NCBI GenBank assembly: GCA_938015525.1
Contig: CALLPC010000004.1
Span: 26,382 to 90,381 of the forward strand
Source of the DNA: an uncultured Dehalococcoidia bacterium
GTDB lineage: Bacteria; Chloroflexota; Dehalococcoidia; Tepidiformales; Tepidiformaceae
Length of the DNA: 64,000 bases
Direction: 5' to 3'
The notes beneath the pieces are model-generated. The model was given only the letters and a program-made list of their open reading frames with translations, was not told the DNA's origin and searched no databases. Below, piece after piece: positions 7,960 through 16,464 of the stretch (position 1 is the stretch's first letter; each line of letters starts with the position of its first letter). A program made the position numbers and the translations under genes.

Positions 7960-9119
7960 GCGCGCGCCGGGCGGGCGCGGTGCGGGGCGGGGCGGCCGCA
8001 CCCGATGGGGGGTTCGCGGACGAGGCGGCACTGGCCGCGGCCTGGGCGGCGGCACCGCCGGGCACACTGCGGCTGGCCGACGGGCGGGCGCTCCGGGTCG
8101 TCTTCCCGGGCGTGGCGGGCGACGGGACGGGCCCGGACTTCCGGGCCGCCATCCTGGAGGTCGACGGCGACCTGGTGCGGGGGGACGTCGAGCTCCACCT
8201 GCGCCACTCGGGCTGGTTCGCGCACGGTCACGACCGGGACCCGGCGTACGCCGGGGTGGCGCTCCACGTCGTCGCGGGGGACGACCTGGGGCTGCCGTCG
8301 ACGGTGCACGCGGCGGGGCGGCGCATCCCGCTGCTCGTCCTGGCCGCCCCGCCGGCGGCCCCGGGTGCGATGTTCGTGCCGCCCTGCGCCTTCGCGCGCG
8401 CCGCCGACATCGACGTTGCGGGAAGGCTCCGGCGCATGGGCCTGCGCCGGCTGCGGATGAAGGCGAACCGGGCGGCGCTCCTGTGCGCGGGGCGGCCGGC
8501 GGGCGACGTGCTCCTGGGACTGGCTGCCGGGGCGCTGCTCGGCCCGGCGGCGCGGGCCGGGACGGAGCGGGCGGCGGCGAACCTCCGGCTGGATGTCCTC
8601 CTGGAGGAGGTGGGCGGGCTGGCCGGCGAGGCGCGGCGGACCGCGCTCGGGGCAGCGCTGCGGCGCATCCTTCCGGTGGACGCGGCGGCACCCGGCGGCC
8701 GGGTGCGGCCGGCGGCGACGCCTGCGCAACGGCTGGGGGACCTCGCGCGGCTCATCGACCGGTGGTGGCCGCCGGGCGCGGGGCCGGGATGGCCGGCCGC
8801 GCTGGCGCCGGGGGCGGGATGGCGGGCGGCCGCGGTCGAGGGAGTCGGCCGGGCAGCTGCAGTCGAGGTGATGGCGAACGCGGTCATCCCCGCGGCGCTC
8901 GCTGCCGGCAGGTGGAGCGAAGCGGAGGCGGAGACGGCCTGGGCCGCGCTGCCTTCGCCGGGGACGTACGGGAAGCTGCGGCCGCTGGAGCGGTGGCTCG
9001 GCGGGCGGGAGGCGAGGCCGTTCGCCTCGGCAGGGCTGCTGCAGGGCGGGCTGCTGCTGCAGGCGGACTACTGCGCGAAGGGCCGCTGCGGCCGCTGCCC
9101 GCTTTCGCCGCCGGGCTGA
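7956..9119 (+). CDS. DUF2851 family protein
   Basis: A 387-residue protein. The N-terminal part has the family hallmarks: FPGVAGDGTGPDFRAAI, then GDVELHLRHSGWFAHGHD, then AGVALHVV. The C-terminus has a Cys-rich end CAKGRCGRCPL that probably binds metal. DUF2851 proteins are conserved in Bacteroidetes, Chloroflexi and others; their function is not established. The start is uncertain. The GTG at 7956 is in frame and overlaps the stop of a mini-ORF, while an in-frame GTG at 7812 would add 48 poorly conserved residues. The 3' end overlaps the convergent acetyltransferase gene by 52 bases. Confidence 0.75.
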   Translation: MSARRAGAVRGGAAAPDGGFADEAALAAAWAAAPPGTLRLADGRALRVVFPGVAGDGTGPDFRAAILEVDGDLVRGDVELHLRHSGWFAHGHDRDPAYAGVALHVVAGDDLGLPSTVHAAGRRIPLLVLAAPPAAPGAMFVPPCAFARAADIDVAGRLRRMGLRRLRMKANRAALLCAGRPAGDVLLGLAAGALLGPAARAGTERAAANLRLDVLLEEVGGLAGEARRTALGAALRRILPVDAAAPGGRVRPAATPAQRLGDLARLIDRWWPPGAGPGWPAALAPGAGWRAAAVEGVGRAAAVEVMANAVIPAALAAGRWSEAEAETAWAALPSPGTYGKLRPLERWLGGREARPFASAGLLQGGLLLQADYCAKGRCGRCPLSPPG

Positions 9120-9745
9120 GCGCCCCGGAGGTCCATGGGCGCGCCCGGGGACCGGCGGAAGACGTAGGCGCGGACCTGCCAGCGGCCCTCGTGGAAGCGG
9201 ATGTGGCGGGCGAGCGGCGCGCGCTCGGCCTCGGTGACGCGCCAGAGGCGTTCTGCGATTTCGCGGTCGACCTGCCAGCGGGTCTCGGTAATGCGGAAGC
9301 CGAGGGCGAGATAGGCGCGGTGGGCGCGGGCCGCGAAGGTGTTGGAGGTGAGGACGAAGTCGCGGCCGGGAAATTCGGCTTCGAGGGCGCGCATGAGGAC
9401 GGCGAGCATCCGCCGGGCGACGCCCCGGCCCTGGTGCTCGGGCGGGACGTGGACGGCCCAGAGGTAGAGGCCGGCCTCGTCCTCGAGGTTGACGGAGCAG
9501 CGGCCGACGGGCTCGCCGGCCTCGACGGCCACGTAGTGGCGGTGGCGGCCGGGGGCGGTCCGCTCGCGGAGCTCGGCGGTCGCGCGGGCGGGGTCGCGCA
9601 GGTACCCGAGGTCGAAGGCATGGTAGGGGAAGCCGTATTCGCCCCAGCGGGCCATCCGGGCGATGAGGTCGGCATCCCAGGGCCGGAGGAGGAGGCCTTC
9701 GCCCTCGAGGATGGGGACGGCGGCGGGCGGCTGGTCGTCCGGCAT
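9068..9745 (-). CDS. GNAT-family N-acetyltransferase
   Basis: A 225-residue predicted acetyl-CoA-dependent acetyltransferase. The acetyl-CoA pyrophosphate loop is HQGRGVARRML in the middle of the protein, preceded by the strand LYLWAVHVPP. The last 60 residues contain extra basic strands beyond the minimal domain. The ATG at 9745 has TACACT exactly six bases upstream and no ribosome site, so a leaderless mRNA is likely. Its 3' end runs 52 bases into the convergent DUF2851 gene. The substrate is unknown. Confidence 0.8.
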   Translation of the reverse strand: MPDDQPPAAVPILEGEGLLLRPWDADLIARMARWGEYGFPYHAFDLGYLRDPARATAELRERTAPGRHRHYVAVEAGEPVGRCSVNLEDEAGLYLWAVHVPPEHQGRGVARRMLAVLMRALEAEFPGRDFVLTSNTFAARAHRAYLALGFRITETRWQVDREIAERLWRVTEAERAPLARHIRFHEGRWQVRAYVFRRSPGAPMDLRGAQPGGESGQRPQRPFAQ

Positions 9746-9757
9746 GGGGGAAGTGTA
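9746..9757 (-). promoter_or_regulatory. Leaderless-type -10 (TACACT, 6 nt from ATG)
   Basis: On the minus strand TACACT (9757-9752) is followed by six bases and the ATG at 9745. Confidence 0.5.
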
Positions 9758-9777
9758 GGGGAGCGGCGGCTGGAGGT

Positions 9778-9799
9778 TGGAGCAGGGAACAGGGAGCGG
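9778..9799 (+). repeat. Dispersed 22-bp purine-rich intergenic repeat, copy 3
   Basis: Form TGGAGC, AGGGAAC, AGGGAGCGG. It lies between the divergent acetyltransferase and purM genes. Confidence 0.55.
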
Positions 9800-9871
9800 G
9801 CAGGGGGATTCGAATGCCGGACGCCCGGCCCCGGGGTGCTGCGGGCCACTGCCCGGTGCGGCGGGCTCTGG

Positions 9872-9883
9872 TAGGCTGTTGGG
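9872..9883 (+). promoter_or_regulatory. Leaderless-type -10 (TAGGCT, 6 nt from GTG)
   Basis: TAGGCT at 9872-9877 lies six bases before the GTG start of purM at 9884. There is no ribosome site. Confidence 0.5.
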
Positions 9884-10933
9884 GTGACCGGGGAACGGAA
9901 GTACGCGGAGGCGGGGGTGGACATCGCGGCGCGGGGCGTCTTCGCGCGGCGGCTGCCGGGCATCCTCGCGCGGGCGCGACGGCCGGAGGTGCTCAGCGAC
10001 GCGGGGCCGTTCTCCGGGCTGTTCCGGCTGGGGAACCGGTACCGCGACCCGGTGCTCTCGGCGAGCGCTGACGGCATCGGCACCAAGGTGAAGCTGCAGC
10101 TGGCGGCGAACCGGCTCGACCTCTGCGGGCCGGACATCCTCGGCCACAGCGTCAACGACATCCTCGTCTGCGGTGCGGAGCCGCTCTTCTTCCTCGATTA
10201 CATCGCGGGCAACGGGCTTTCGAACGAACAGAAGGAGACGCTGGTGGAGGGGGTGGCCGCTGCCTGCGCGGAGGCGGGCTGCGCGCTGCTCGGGGGCGAG
10301 ACGGCCGACATGCCGGACGTCTACCCGCCCGGGGAGTTCGACCTGGCGGGGTTCATCGTCGGGGTGGTGGAGCGGGACGCGATCATCGACGGCTCGCGCA
10401 TCCGGCCGGGAGACGTGCTCATCGGGCTGCCGAGTTCGGGGCTGCACACGAACGGGTATTCGCTCGCCCGGCGGGCGCTGGACGTGGCCAGCGGGGAACC
10501 GCCGGAAGAGACGCGGCGGCGGCTCGAGGAGCGGCCGCCGGAGCTCGGCGGGGCGACGCTCGGGGAGGCGCTCCTGGCGACGCACCGGCCGTACGCGAAG
10601 GAGGTTCGCCCGGTGCTCGGCCTCGTGCGGGGGATGGCCCACATCACGGGCGGCGGCTACCGGGAGAACGTGCCGCGGGTCCTGCCCGCGGGGGTGACGG
10701 CCGTCATCGATACCCGCACCTGGGAGGTCCCCGGCATCTTCCGCCTGATTGCGGCGCGCGGGCGGGTGACCGCGGAGGAGATGTACGAGGTCTTCAACAT
10801 GGGGATTGGGCTGGTGCTGATGGTGGGGCAGGAGGACGCGGAAGCGGTGCTCGCCGCGGTCGACGGGGCGGTGCGTATCGGCGAGGTGCGCGCGTGGACC
10901 GGGCGGCCGGTGGAGCTGCGCGGGCTGGAGTGA
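9884..10933 (+). CDS. purM: Phosphoribosylformylglycinamidine cyclo-ligase
   Basis: Fifth step of purine synthesis: ATP-dependent ring closure of FGAM to aminoimidazole ribotide. The 349-residue length is standard. Seen are the N-terminal YAEAGVDI, the ATP/substrate motif SADGIGTKVKL, GHSVNDILVCGAEPLFFLDYIA, the Gly-rich LLGGETADMPD and the C-terminal HITGGGYRENVPR. The GTG start at 9884 fits the conserved N-terminus and sits six bases after TAGGCT. No other purine gene is adjacent, so it appears detached from a pur operon. Confidence 0.96.
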   Translation: MTGERKYAEAGVDIAARGVFARRLPGILARARRPEVLSDAGPFSGLFRLGNRYRDPVLSASADGIGTKVKLQLAANRLDLCGPDILGHSVNDILVCGAEPLFFLDYIAGNGLSNEQKETLVEGVAAACAEAGCALLGGETADMPDVYPPGEFDLAGFIVGVVERDAIIDGSRIRPGDVLIGLPSSGLHTNGYSLARRALDVASGEPPEETRRRLEERPPELGGATLGEALLATHRPYAKEVRPVLGLVRGMAHITGGGYRENVPRVLPAGVTAVIDTRTWEVPGIFRLIAARGRVTAEEMYEVFNMGIGLVLMVGQEDAEAVLAAVDGAVRIGEVRAWTGRPVELRGLE

Positions 10934-10943
10934 GGTTGGAGAC

Positions 10944-10965
10944 GGGAGCGGGGAACGGGGAGCGG
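10944..10965 (+). repeat. Dispersed 22-bp purine-rich intergenic repeat, copy 4
   Basis: Form GGGAGC, GGGGAAC, GGGGAGCGG, starting 11 bases after the purM stop. Confidence 0.55.
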
Positions 10966-11062
10966 AGGGGCGATGGGCCTGTTGGGGCTTTCCCCGATAG
11001 GCAGGGGGGCGTTCCCCGGGGGAGGATGGTGGTGCGCCCGTCGTCGTGAAGGAGGTGGCGTG

Positions 11063-11311
11063 ATGCGCGTGGTGTGTGCGTGGTGCGGCGCAGTGCTCAG
11101 CGAAGGCGAGGGACAGGTATCGCACGGGATTTGCCCGGGGTGCTCGGAGCTGTTCGAGCGCGCGTATCTGCGGGCGCTGCGGGACCGGGCACGGCGGCAG
11201 CGGCGGCGGGGCCGCCCGCCCGCGGGCGCGCCGCTGCCCGGATTCGAGGCGGCGATGGGCGGCCGGCCGGCGTGCGGGCCGCGCAGCGTTACCAGCGCAG
11301 GCGCTGGATGA
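11063..11311 (+). CDS. Small zinc-ribbon-like protein of unknown function
   Basis: An 82-residue protein starting at the ATG after GGAGGTGGCGTG. Two Cys pairs, CAWCG near residues 5-9 and CPGCS near 24-28, look like a zinc ribbon. The middle is very Arg-rich (ALRDRARRQRRRGRPP), which suggests nucleic-acid contact. Its 3' end overlaps the convergent PAP2 gene by 23 bases. I recognise no named family. Confidence 0.6.
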   Translation: MRVVCAWCGAVLSEGEGQVSHGICPGCSELFERAYLRALRDRARRQRRRGRPPAGAPLPGFEAAMGGRPACGPRSVTSAGAG

Positions 11312-12065
11312 GGGCGCCGGGGAGGCCCCGGACGCGGACATCGCCGAGGCCGGAGACGAACCACCAGGAGAGGACGACGACGAGGCCGCCCATCACCATG
11401 TCGAAGAAGTAGTGGTTGCCGGTGACGGTCACGGCCCACCACATGACGGCCGACATGGCGGCGGCGCCGGCGCGGGCGATGCGGCTGCGGGTGTTGGCCC
11501 AGATGGCCATGGAGGAGAGCAGGATCCAGCCGAAATGGAAGCTGGGGAGGGCGGCGTAGTCGTTGACGAAGGGGCCGGGCTGGAAGTAGCTGACGTTGCT
11601 GGCGGGGCCGTGGACGGTATCGACGAAGCCGAAGTCGTAGCCGTGGAGGGCCATGAGACGGGGCGGGGCGGCGGGGAGCAGCCAGTAGGCGGCGATGCCG
11701 ATGAGGGCGGAGACGACCAGGACGTTGCGGACGAAGCGGAAGCGCACGGGGTCCTTCCAGAGGAGCCAGGCGCCGATGACGAGCATGACGGGGTAGTGGC
11801 CCCAGGCGTAGACCCAGTTGGCCGCGGCCATCGCCGGGCCGCTCTGGAGGAAGGCGGCCTGCCAGCGGACTTCGAGGAAGAGGCCGAGCTGCTGTTCGAC
11901 GCGGATGAGCGCGAGGCTGCGGGCGACGGCGTCGTCGACGTCGTCGGGACGGACGCCGCGGAGGAAAAAGTAGAAGAGCATGAAGGCCGCGGTGACGGCG
12001 GCCTCGGCGGCGATGACGCCGAGGCGACGGCCGGGCGGAGATGGGGGGACGGCGGACGGGACCAT
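11289..12065 (-). CDS. PAP2-superfamily membrane lipid phosphatase (PAP2_3 / Aur1-like)
   Basis: A 258-residue integral membrane protein with about six helices. The phosphatase signature is split as in PAP2 enzymes: PPRLM (part of motif 1), ALPSFHFGW (motif 2 with conserved Ser-Phe-His) and TGNHYFFDMVMG (motif 3 with the catalytic His and Asp). This pattern is closest to the PAP2_3 group that includes inositol-phosphorylceramide synthases and bacterial phosphatidylinositol-type transferases. The likely role is removal or transfer of a phospholipid head group at the membrane. The exact substrate is unknown. A duplicated CGTTA sequence lies 20-40 bases upstream of the start. Confidence 0.85.
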   Translation of the reverse strand: MVPSAVPPSPPGRRLGVIAAEAAVTAAFMLFYFFLRGVRPDDVDDAVARSLALIRVEQQLGLFLEVRWQAAFLQSGPAMAAANWVYAWGHYPVMLVIGAWLLWKDPVRFRFVRNVLVVSALIGIAAYWLLPAAPPRLMALHGYDFGFVDTVHGPASNVSYFQPGPFVNDYAALPSFHFGWILLSSMAIWANTRSRIARAGAAAMSAVMWWAVTVTGNHYFFDMVMGGLVVVLSWWFVSGLGDVRVRGLPGALIQRLRW

Positions 12066-12232
12066 GGCGGGGCCTGACGCGTTAACGGTGGCATAACGTT
12101 ACCCGGGGCAGGTTCGGCCGGCAAGCTGGCCTGGAACAGGGGCGAGGTGTTGGAAGACCGGGAGAAGTGGCGGCGCGCCGATGGGCGCGTTGCGTTCCGG
12201 TGCCGCATACTGTAGGTGGAAGGGACGATGCG

Positions 12233-12490
12233 ATGAACGCAACGGACGACCGCGAGCAGACGATTCCCCTCGGGCGGGATGCCGAGTTCACCGGCCTGAT
12301 CCGGTGCAAGCGGTGCAATCTTTCGTACACGCCGGCGAAGTCGACGAGCGCGCTGCGGCTGACCTACTGCAGCTTCCTCTGCGAGCTGGGGGACCTCGGC
12401 TTCAGCATGCAGGGGCTGGAGCACATGGAGCGGGCGAAGAAAAAGGGTGATGACCGGCCGGCGGAAACCGTCTCGGCCGGTTCGGAGTAG
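12233..12490 (+). CDS. Small Cys-containing protein of unknown function
   Basis: An 85-residue protein. It has CKRC near residues 25-28 and two further Cys in TYCSFLC about 20 residues later, a spacing that could bind one zinc ion. The rest is polar, with a charged C-terminus (ERAKKKGDDRP). The ATG at 12233 follows GGTGGAAGGGACG, an acceptable ribosome site; a CATACT hexamer at about 12206 may be the -10. It stands alone between two divergent or parallel units. No family was recognised. Confidence 0.6.
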   Translation: MNATDDREQTIPLGRDAEFTGLIRCKRCNLSYTPAKSTSALRLTYCSFLCELGDLGFSMQGLEHMERAKKKGDDRPAETVSAGSE

Positions 12491-12600
12491 GGGGCGCCGG
12501 GGGCGAGGGAGCGGCGCGGCGGGCGGGGTCTTTTGTGCCGGGCGAAGGAGTCGGCTAGGCTACGGCTTGCCGGCGGAGCCGGAGACCTCGCAGGGGCGTG

Positions 12601-13557
12601 ATGATGACAGCGGTCACCCACCGGACGATTTCGACGAACGGCATCCAGATGCACATCGCGGAGGCAGGGAGCGGGCCGCTGGTGGTGCTCTGCCACGGGT
12701 GGCCGGAGTCGTGGTACTCCTGGCGGCACCAGCTGACGGCGCTGGCGGAGGCGGGGTTCCATGCGGTGGCGCCCGACCAGCGCGGCTACGGGCAGACGAC
12801 GGCGCCGGCGGAGGTCGAGAAGTACACGCTGCTCCACCTGGTGGGGGATATCGTGGGGCTGGTGGATGCGCTGGGCGAGGAGCGGGCGGTCATCGTGGGG
12901 CACGACTGGGGGGCACCGGTCGCCTGGAATGCGGCGCTGCTGCGGCCGGACCGGTTTCCGGCGGTGGTGGGGATGAGCGTGCCGTATGCGCCGCGGGGGG
13001 ACGTGCGCCCGACGGACGGGATGAAGGCGGTCTTCGGCGAGAATTTCTTCTACATCCTGTATTTCCAGGAGCCGGGGAAGGCGGAGGCGGAGCTGGAGGC
13101 GGACGTGCGGGTGACGATGCGAAAGCTGCTGTATTCGGCGTCGGGGGACCTGGTGCCGACGCCGGAGATGGGGCGGCCGCGCCCGAAGACGGCGAAGTTC
13201 CTGGACAACATGGTCGACCCGGCGGAGCTGCCGCCGTGGCTCAGCGAGGCCGACCTGGCGTTTTTCGTGGGCGAGTTCGAGCGGACGGGCTTCCGGGGCG
13301 GGCTGAACTGGTACCGGAACATCGACCGGAACTGGGAGCTGATGGGGGCGTGGCGGAACGCGAAGGTGACGGTGCCGGCGCTGTTCCTCACGGGGGAGAA
13401 GGACCCGGTGCGGGGGTTCGCGCCGGAAGCGAACATCCGGCAGCACGTGCCGAACCTGAGGGACCTCGTGCTGGTGCCGGGCGCGGGGCACTGGGTGCAG
13501 CAGGAGGCGCCGGCGGCGGTGAACGAGGCGCTGATTCGCTTCCTGCGGGGCCTGTAG
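12601..13557 (+). CDS. Epoxide hydrolase-like alpha/beta hydrolase
   Basis: A 318-residue soluble hydrolase that opens epoxides through an aspartyl ester. Visible are the HGWPESWYSWRHQ oxyanion region, nucleophile Asp in VGHDWGAPVAW (about residue 102), a cap Tyr in GGLNWYRNI that would activate the epoxide oxygen, and the C-terminal GAGHWVQQEAP with the catalytic His. All match soluble epoxide hydrolase (EC 3.3.2.10-like) enzymes. Start codons GTG 12598, ATG 12601 and ATG 12604 are adjacent; I chose the first ATG. A TAGGCT hexamer near 12555 may be its -10. It is monocistronic and converges on DUF169. Confidence 0.88.
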   Translation: MMTAVTHRTISTNGIQMHIAEAGSGPLVVLCHGWPESWYSWRHQLTALAEAGFHAVAPDQRGYGQTTAPAEVEKYTLLHLVGDIVGLVDALGEERAVIVGHDWGAPVAWNAALLRPDRFPAVVGMSVPYAPRGDVRPTDGMKAVFGENFFYILYFQEPGKAEAELEADVRVTMRKLLYSASGDLVPTPEMGRPRPKTAKFLDNMVDPAELPPWLSEADLAFFVGEFERTGFRGGLNWYRNIDRNWELMGAWRNAKVTVPALFLTGEKDPVRGFAPEANIRQHVPNLRDLVLVPGAGHWVQQEAPAAVNEALIRFLRGL

Positions 13558-13564
13558 CCCGGGC

Positions 13565-14365
13565 TCAGCCGTAGCTGCGGGCGAGGCCGGCGCGGGCGTC
13601 GGCCTGGATGCCGTACTGGGGGATGGGGTAGCGGAGGCCGTTGGCCGCGAGACGCTCCATGCCGGCGATGGCGCGGGGGAGGTAGCGCGGCGGGAGGGCC
13701 ATGAGGAGTTCGTCATCGAGGACGCCGCCGTAGCGGCGCTCGGCGTAGCAGGGGATGGCGAGGCTCGGTTCGCCGGTGGCGAGGGCGCGGCCCCAGCTGT
13801 CGGCGCAGGCGGATTCGCCGACGACGCCCCAGGTGAACTTGCGGTAGCCGCTCCACTGGAGGCCGTTGATGAAGATGATGGCCTGGCCGGGGGTGAGGTA
13901 GATGAGGACGATGTCGGGCGGGTCGAGGCGGCCGCTGGCGAGGGGTGAGACGGCCATGGCGCGGTAGCGGCCGAAGGGGACGACGTCCATGGCGGCCTGG
14001 TGGGCGGCGGCGTCCTCGGGGGTCTCGAACCAGACGCCGGCCATGCGGCGGCCGGAGCGCCACTCTTCGTCCTGCGGGTGGAGGCCGATGACGGCGCCGC
14101 ACTGGGCACCGACGAGGTCATCGGCGGTGATGCCGACGGTCCAGCCGAGGCGGGCGGCCTGGGCGACGACCTGGTCGGTGGTGTGGATGGCGGTGGGGCG
14201 GCGGATGCGGGGCACGGCCTCCATTGCTTCGATGGTTTCGAAGAGCTTCATGCCGATGGGCGGGGTGCGGAGGCGGAGGAGGCGCTCGAGGGCGGCGACG
14301 AGGGCGGGCCAGTCGTAGCGGGCCGGCTCTTCGACGGCGATGGCGTCCGGGCCGATGGTGGACAC
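13565..14365 (-). CDS. DUF169 family protein
   Basis: A 266-residue protein of the DUF169/COG2043 family: LRTPPIGMKLFE near the start, the mid-domain DVVPFGRYRAMAVSPLASG and the C-terminal pair ESACADSWG and IPCYAERRYGG. Function is not established; archaeal members often lie near methanogenesis or C1 genes. Start is the GTG at 14365, supported by GGAGGT ten bases upstream; frame similarity also begins here. A CATACC or TACCAT hexamer further upstream may be its promoter. The downstream FprA-like gene is oriented the same way and ends 44 bases upstream of this start. Confidence 0.8.
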   Translation of the reverse strand: MSTIGPDAIAVEEPARYDWPALVAALERLLRLRTPPIGMKLFETIEAMEAVPRIRRPTAIHTTDQVVAQAARLGWTVGITADDLVGAQCGAVIGLHPQDEEWRSGRRMAGVWFETPEDAAAHQAAMDVVPFGRYRAMAVSPLASGRLDPPDIVLIYLTPGQAIIFINGLQWSGYRKFTWGVVGESACADSWGRALATGEPSLAIPCYAERRYGGVLDDELLMALPPRYLPRAIAGMERLAANGLRYPIPQYGIQADARAGLARSYG

Positions 14366-14409
14366 TGGGGACCTCCAGGGGAAGCGTGCCGGTATGGTAG
14401 CTCGGCCGC

Positions 14410-15822
14410 TCAGGGGCGTGGCGGGGCGGTGGCGGCCCGGCCGAGGGCTTCGAGGACGGCAGCGAGGGAGGTGAACTTGACACGGGGGCGGCCCTCCCGG
14501 GCGCCGGCGGCGCGTTCGAGTTCGTCGAGGCGCTGCCAATCGGCGCAGGTGAGCCACGGGGTGCCGCGGGCGCGGAGGAGCGCCTCGATGGCGGCAGGGC
14601 CGGGCTCGGGAGGGGCGGGGAGGATGCCGGCCGCGGCATCTTCGAGGAGGCAGCGGACGGTCTCGGCGGCGTCGGGCTTGTTGGTGCCGATGACGCCGGT
14701 CGGGCCGCGCTTCAGCCAGCCGGCGACGTAGCGGCCAGGGAGCGGGCTGCCGGTGGCGGGGTCGATGACCCGGCCGGCGCGGTTGGGGACGACGCCGAGG
14801 CGCTCATCGAAGGGGAGGCCGGGGACCGGCAGGCCGCGGTAGCCGACGCTGCGGAAGACGAGGCCGGCGGGGATGGTCTCTTCCTCGCCGGTGGGCTCGG
14901 CAGCGACAGCGCCGGCGGGGGTGGCGACGAGGCGGTTGCGGACGCAGCGGACGGCGGCGACGGCACCGTCATCGCCGGGGAGGAGTTCGACCGGGGAGAT
15001 GCGGAAGCGGAGACGGATCGTGCGCGGCCGGCAGGGGACGGGGGCGGCGGCGATCTCCTGGATGAGCTGGACTTTGCGGGCGAGGGTGCGGTCGGGGGAG
15101 CGTTCGAGCTCGGCGGCGCTGGCGGGGTCGAGGGCGGCCTCGGCGGGGTCGATGCGGAGGGCAGCGGCTTCGAGGGCGGTGAGCTCTTTGAGTTCGGGGG
15201 TGGTGAAGGCGGCCTGGGCGGGGCCGCGGCGGCCGAGGACGTGGACTTCGCGGATGCGGCTCGCTTCGAGGGCGTCGATGGCGTAGCGGGGCATATCGGT
15301 ACGGCGGAGCTCGCCGGGAGTGAGGACGAGGATGCGGGCGACATCGATGGCGACGTTGCCGACGCCGACGACGACGGCGGCTTCGCGCTGGAGGTCGATG
15401 GCGAGGGTGGCGGCATCAGGGTGGCCGTTGTACCAGGCGACGAAGGTGGTGGCGGGGAGGGAGCCGGGGAGGTCTTCGCCGGGGATGCCCATGCGACGGT
15501 CGGACTGGGCGCCGGCGGCGAAGCAGGCGGCGTGGTAGTGGCGGGCGAGGTCGTCGAGGGAGAGGTCGCGGCCAATTTCGACGGCGGCGAAGAGGCGGAC
15601 GCGGGGGTCATGGAGGAGGGGTTCGAAGGTGCGGGTGACGCCCTTGATTTTCTGGTGGTCGGGGGCGACGCCGTAGCGGACGAGGCCGAAGGGCGCGAAG
15701 AGCCGCTCGAAGATGTCGATGGAGACGTCGATGCCGGGGGCGGCGAGCAGGTGCTCGACGGTGTACATCGCGGCCGGGCCGGAGCCGATGACGGCGATGC
15801 GGAGCGGGGACAGGGCGGTCAC
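14410..15822 (-). CDS. FprA-type NADPH:ferredoxin (adrenodoxin-like) reductase
   Basis: A 470-residue flavoprotein that moves electrons between NADPH and ferredoxin. The FAD-binding motif IGSGPAAMYTVEHLL is at the N-terminus, followed by FGLVRYGVAPDHQKIK and the NADPH-binding region VVVGVGNVAIDVARIL. The FAD-proximal C-terminal motif AGWLKRGPTGVIGTNK is characteristic of mycobacterial FprA and mitochondrial adrenodoxin reductase. Length matches. The GTG start overlaps the TGA of the CBS gene (GTGA), so the two are translationally coupled. No ferredoxin gene lies next to it. Confidence 0.92.
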   Translation of the reverse strand: MTALSPLRIAVIGSGPAAMYTVEHLLAAPGIDVSIDIFERLFAPFGLVRYGVAPDHQKIKGVTRTFEPLLHDPRVRLFAAVEIGRDLSLDDLARHYHAACFAAGAQSDRRMGIPGEDLPGSLPATTFVAWYNGHPDAATLAIDLQREAAVVVGVGNVAIDVARILVLTPGELRRTDMPRYAIDALEASRIREVHVLGRRGPAQAAFTTPELKELTALEAAALRIDPAEAALDPASAAELERSPDRTLARKVQLIQEIAAAPVPCRPRTIRLRFRISPVELLPGDDGAVAAVRCVRNRLVATPAGAVAAEPTGEEETIPAGLVFRSVGYRGLPVPGLPFDERLGVVPNRAGRVIDPATGSPLPGRYVAGWLKRGPTGVIGTNKPDAAETVRCLLEDAAAGILPAPPEPGPAAIEALLRARGTPWLTCADWQRLDELERAAGAREGRPRVKFTSLAAVLEALGRAATAPPRP

Positions 15823-16271
15823 CGGCCGACCCCGGACTGGTCGATTTCGGTTTCGAGGCGGAGTTCGAGGGTGACGAGCCGGCCGGCGAGGCTGCGGAGG
15901 AGGGCCTGGGCGAGGTCGCCGGTGGTGACGAGGCCGACGAGGACGCCGCCGTCGACGACCGGGAGGTGGCGGAAGTGGCCTTCGGTCATGGCGGCGAGGA
16001 CCGGTTCGAGGTCGTCGTCGAGGCGGCCGCAGATGACGTCCCGGGTCATGAGGTCGGCGGCGGTGAGCCGGTCGAGGGGGCGGCCGGCGGCGACGGCGCG
16101 GACGATGTCGCGCTCGGAGAGGATGCCGGCGACGGCGCCGGCGCGGTCGGTGACGACGAGGGCGCCGATGTTGCGGGCGGCGAGTTCGGCGACGGCGGCG
16201 GCGAGGGGCGCGTCGGCGGCGATGCAGGCGACGCCGGGCCCTTTGGTGGCGAGGACTTCGGCGAGCTTCAT
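15819..16271 (-). CDS. Tandem CBS-domain protein
   Basis: A 150-residue protein made of two CBS motifs: about residues 1-70 (with GALVVTDRAGAVAGILSERDIVRAV) and 75-135 (HLPVVDGGVLVGLVTTGDL). Paired CBS domains bind adenosyl ligands such as AMP, ATP or NAD and act as energy or redox sensors. Its stop overlaps the start of the FprA-like reductase in GTGA, which suggests it regulates or senses for that enzyme. That link is inference. ATG 16271 is preceded by a weak GGGAG. Confidence 0.88.
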   Translation of the reverse strand: MKLAEVLATKGPGVACIAADAPLAAAVAELAARNIGALVVTDRAGAVAGILSERDIVRAVAAGRPLDRLTAADLMTRDVICGRLDDDLEPVLAAMTEGHFRHLPVVDGGVLVGLVTTGDLAQALLRSLAGRLVTLELRLETEIDQSGVGR

Positions 16272-16426
16272 GGCGGGCTCCCGGGGTGGTATGCCGCTCG
16301 AGAGGGGAGGGAAGCACAGGTAGCGCGTCGAGGGCAATCGGGGAACCCCCATGGGCGTGATGGTAGCGGGGGGCCGGGGCGGGCTGGAGGGGCGAGGGGC
16401 CCCACCCGGGACGGCCGGGCGGCTAC

Positions 16427-16432
16427 AATTCG
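16427..16432 (+). promoter_or_regulatory. -10 hexamer TACAAT of the amidase gene
   Basis: TACAAT lies 38 bases before the ATG at 16465. The leader carries GGAGAGGG at 16453-16460 as ribosome site. Confidence 0.4.
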
Positions 16433-16464
16433 CCGACATCGAGATTGTGACTGGAGAGGGCACG

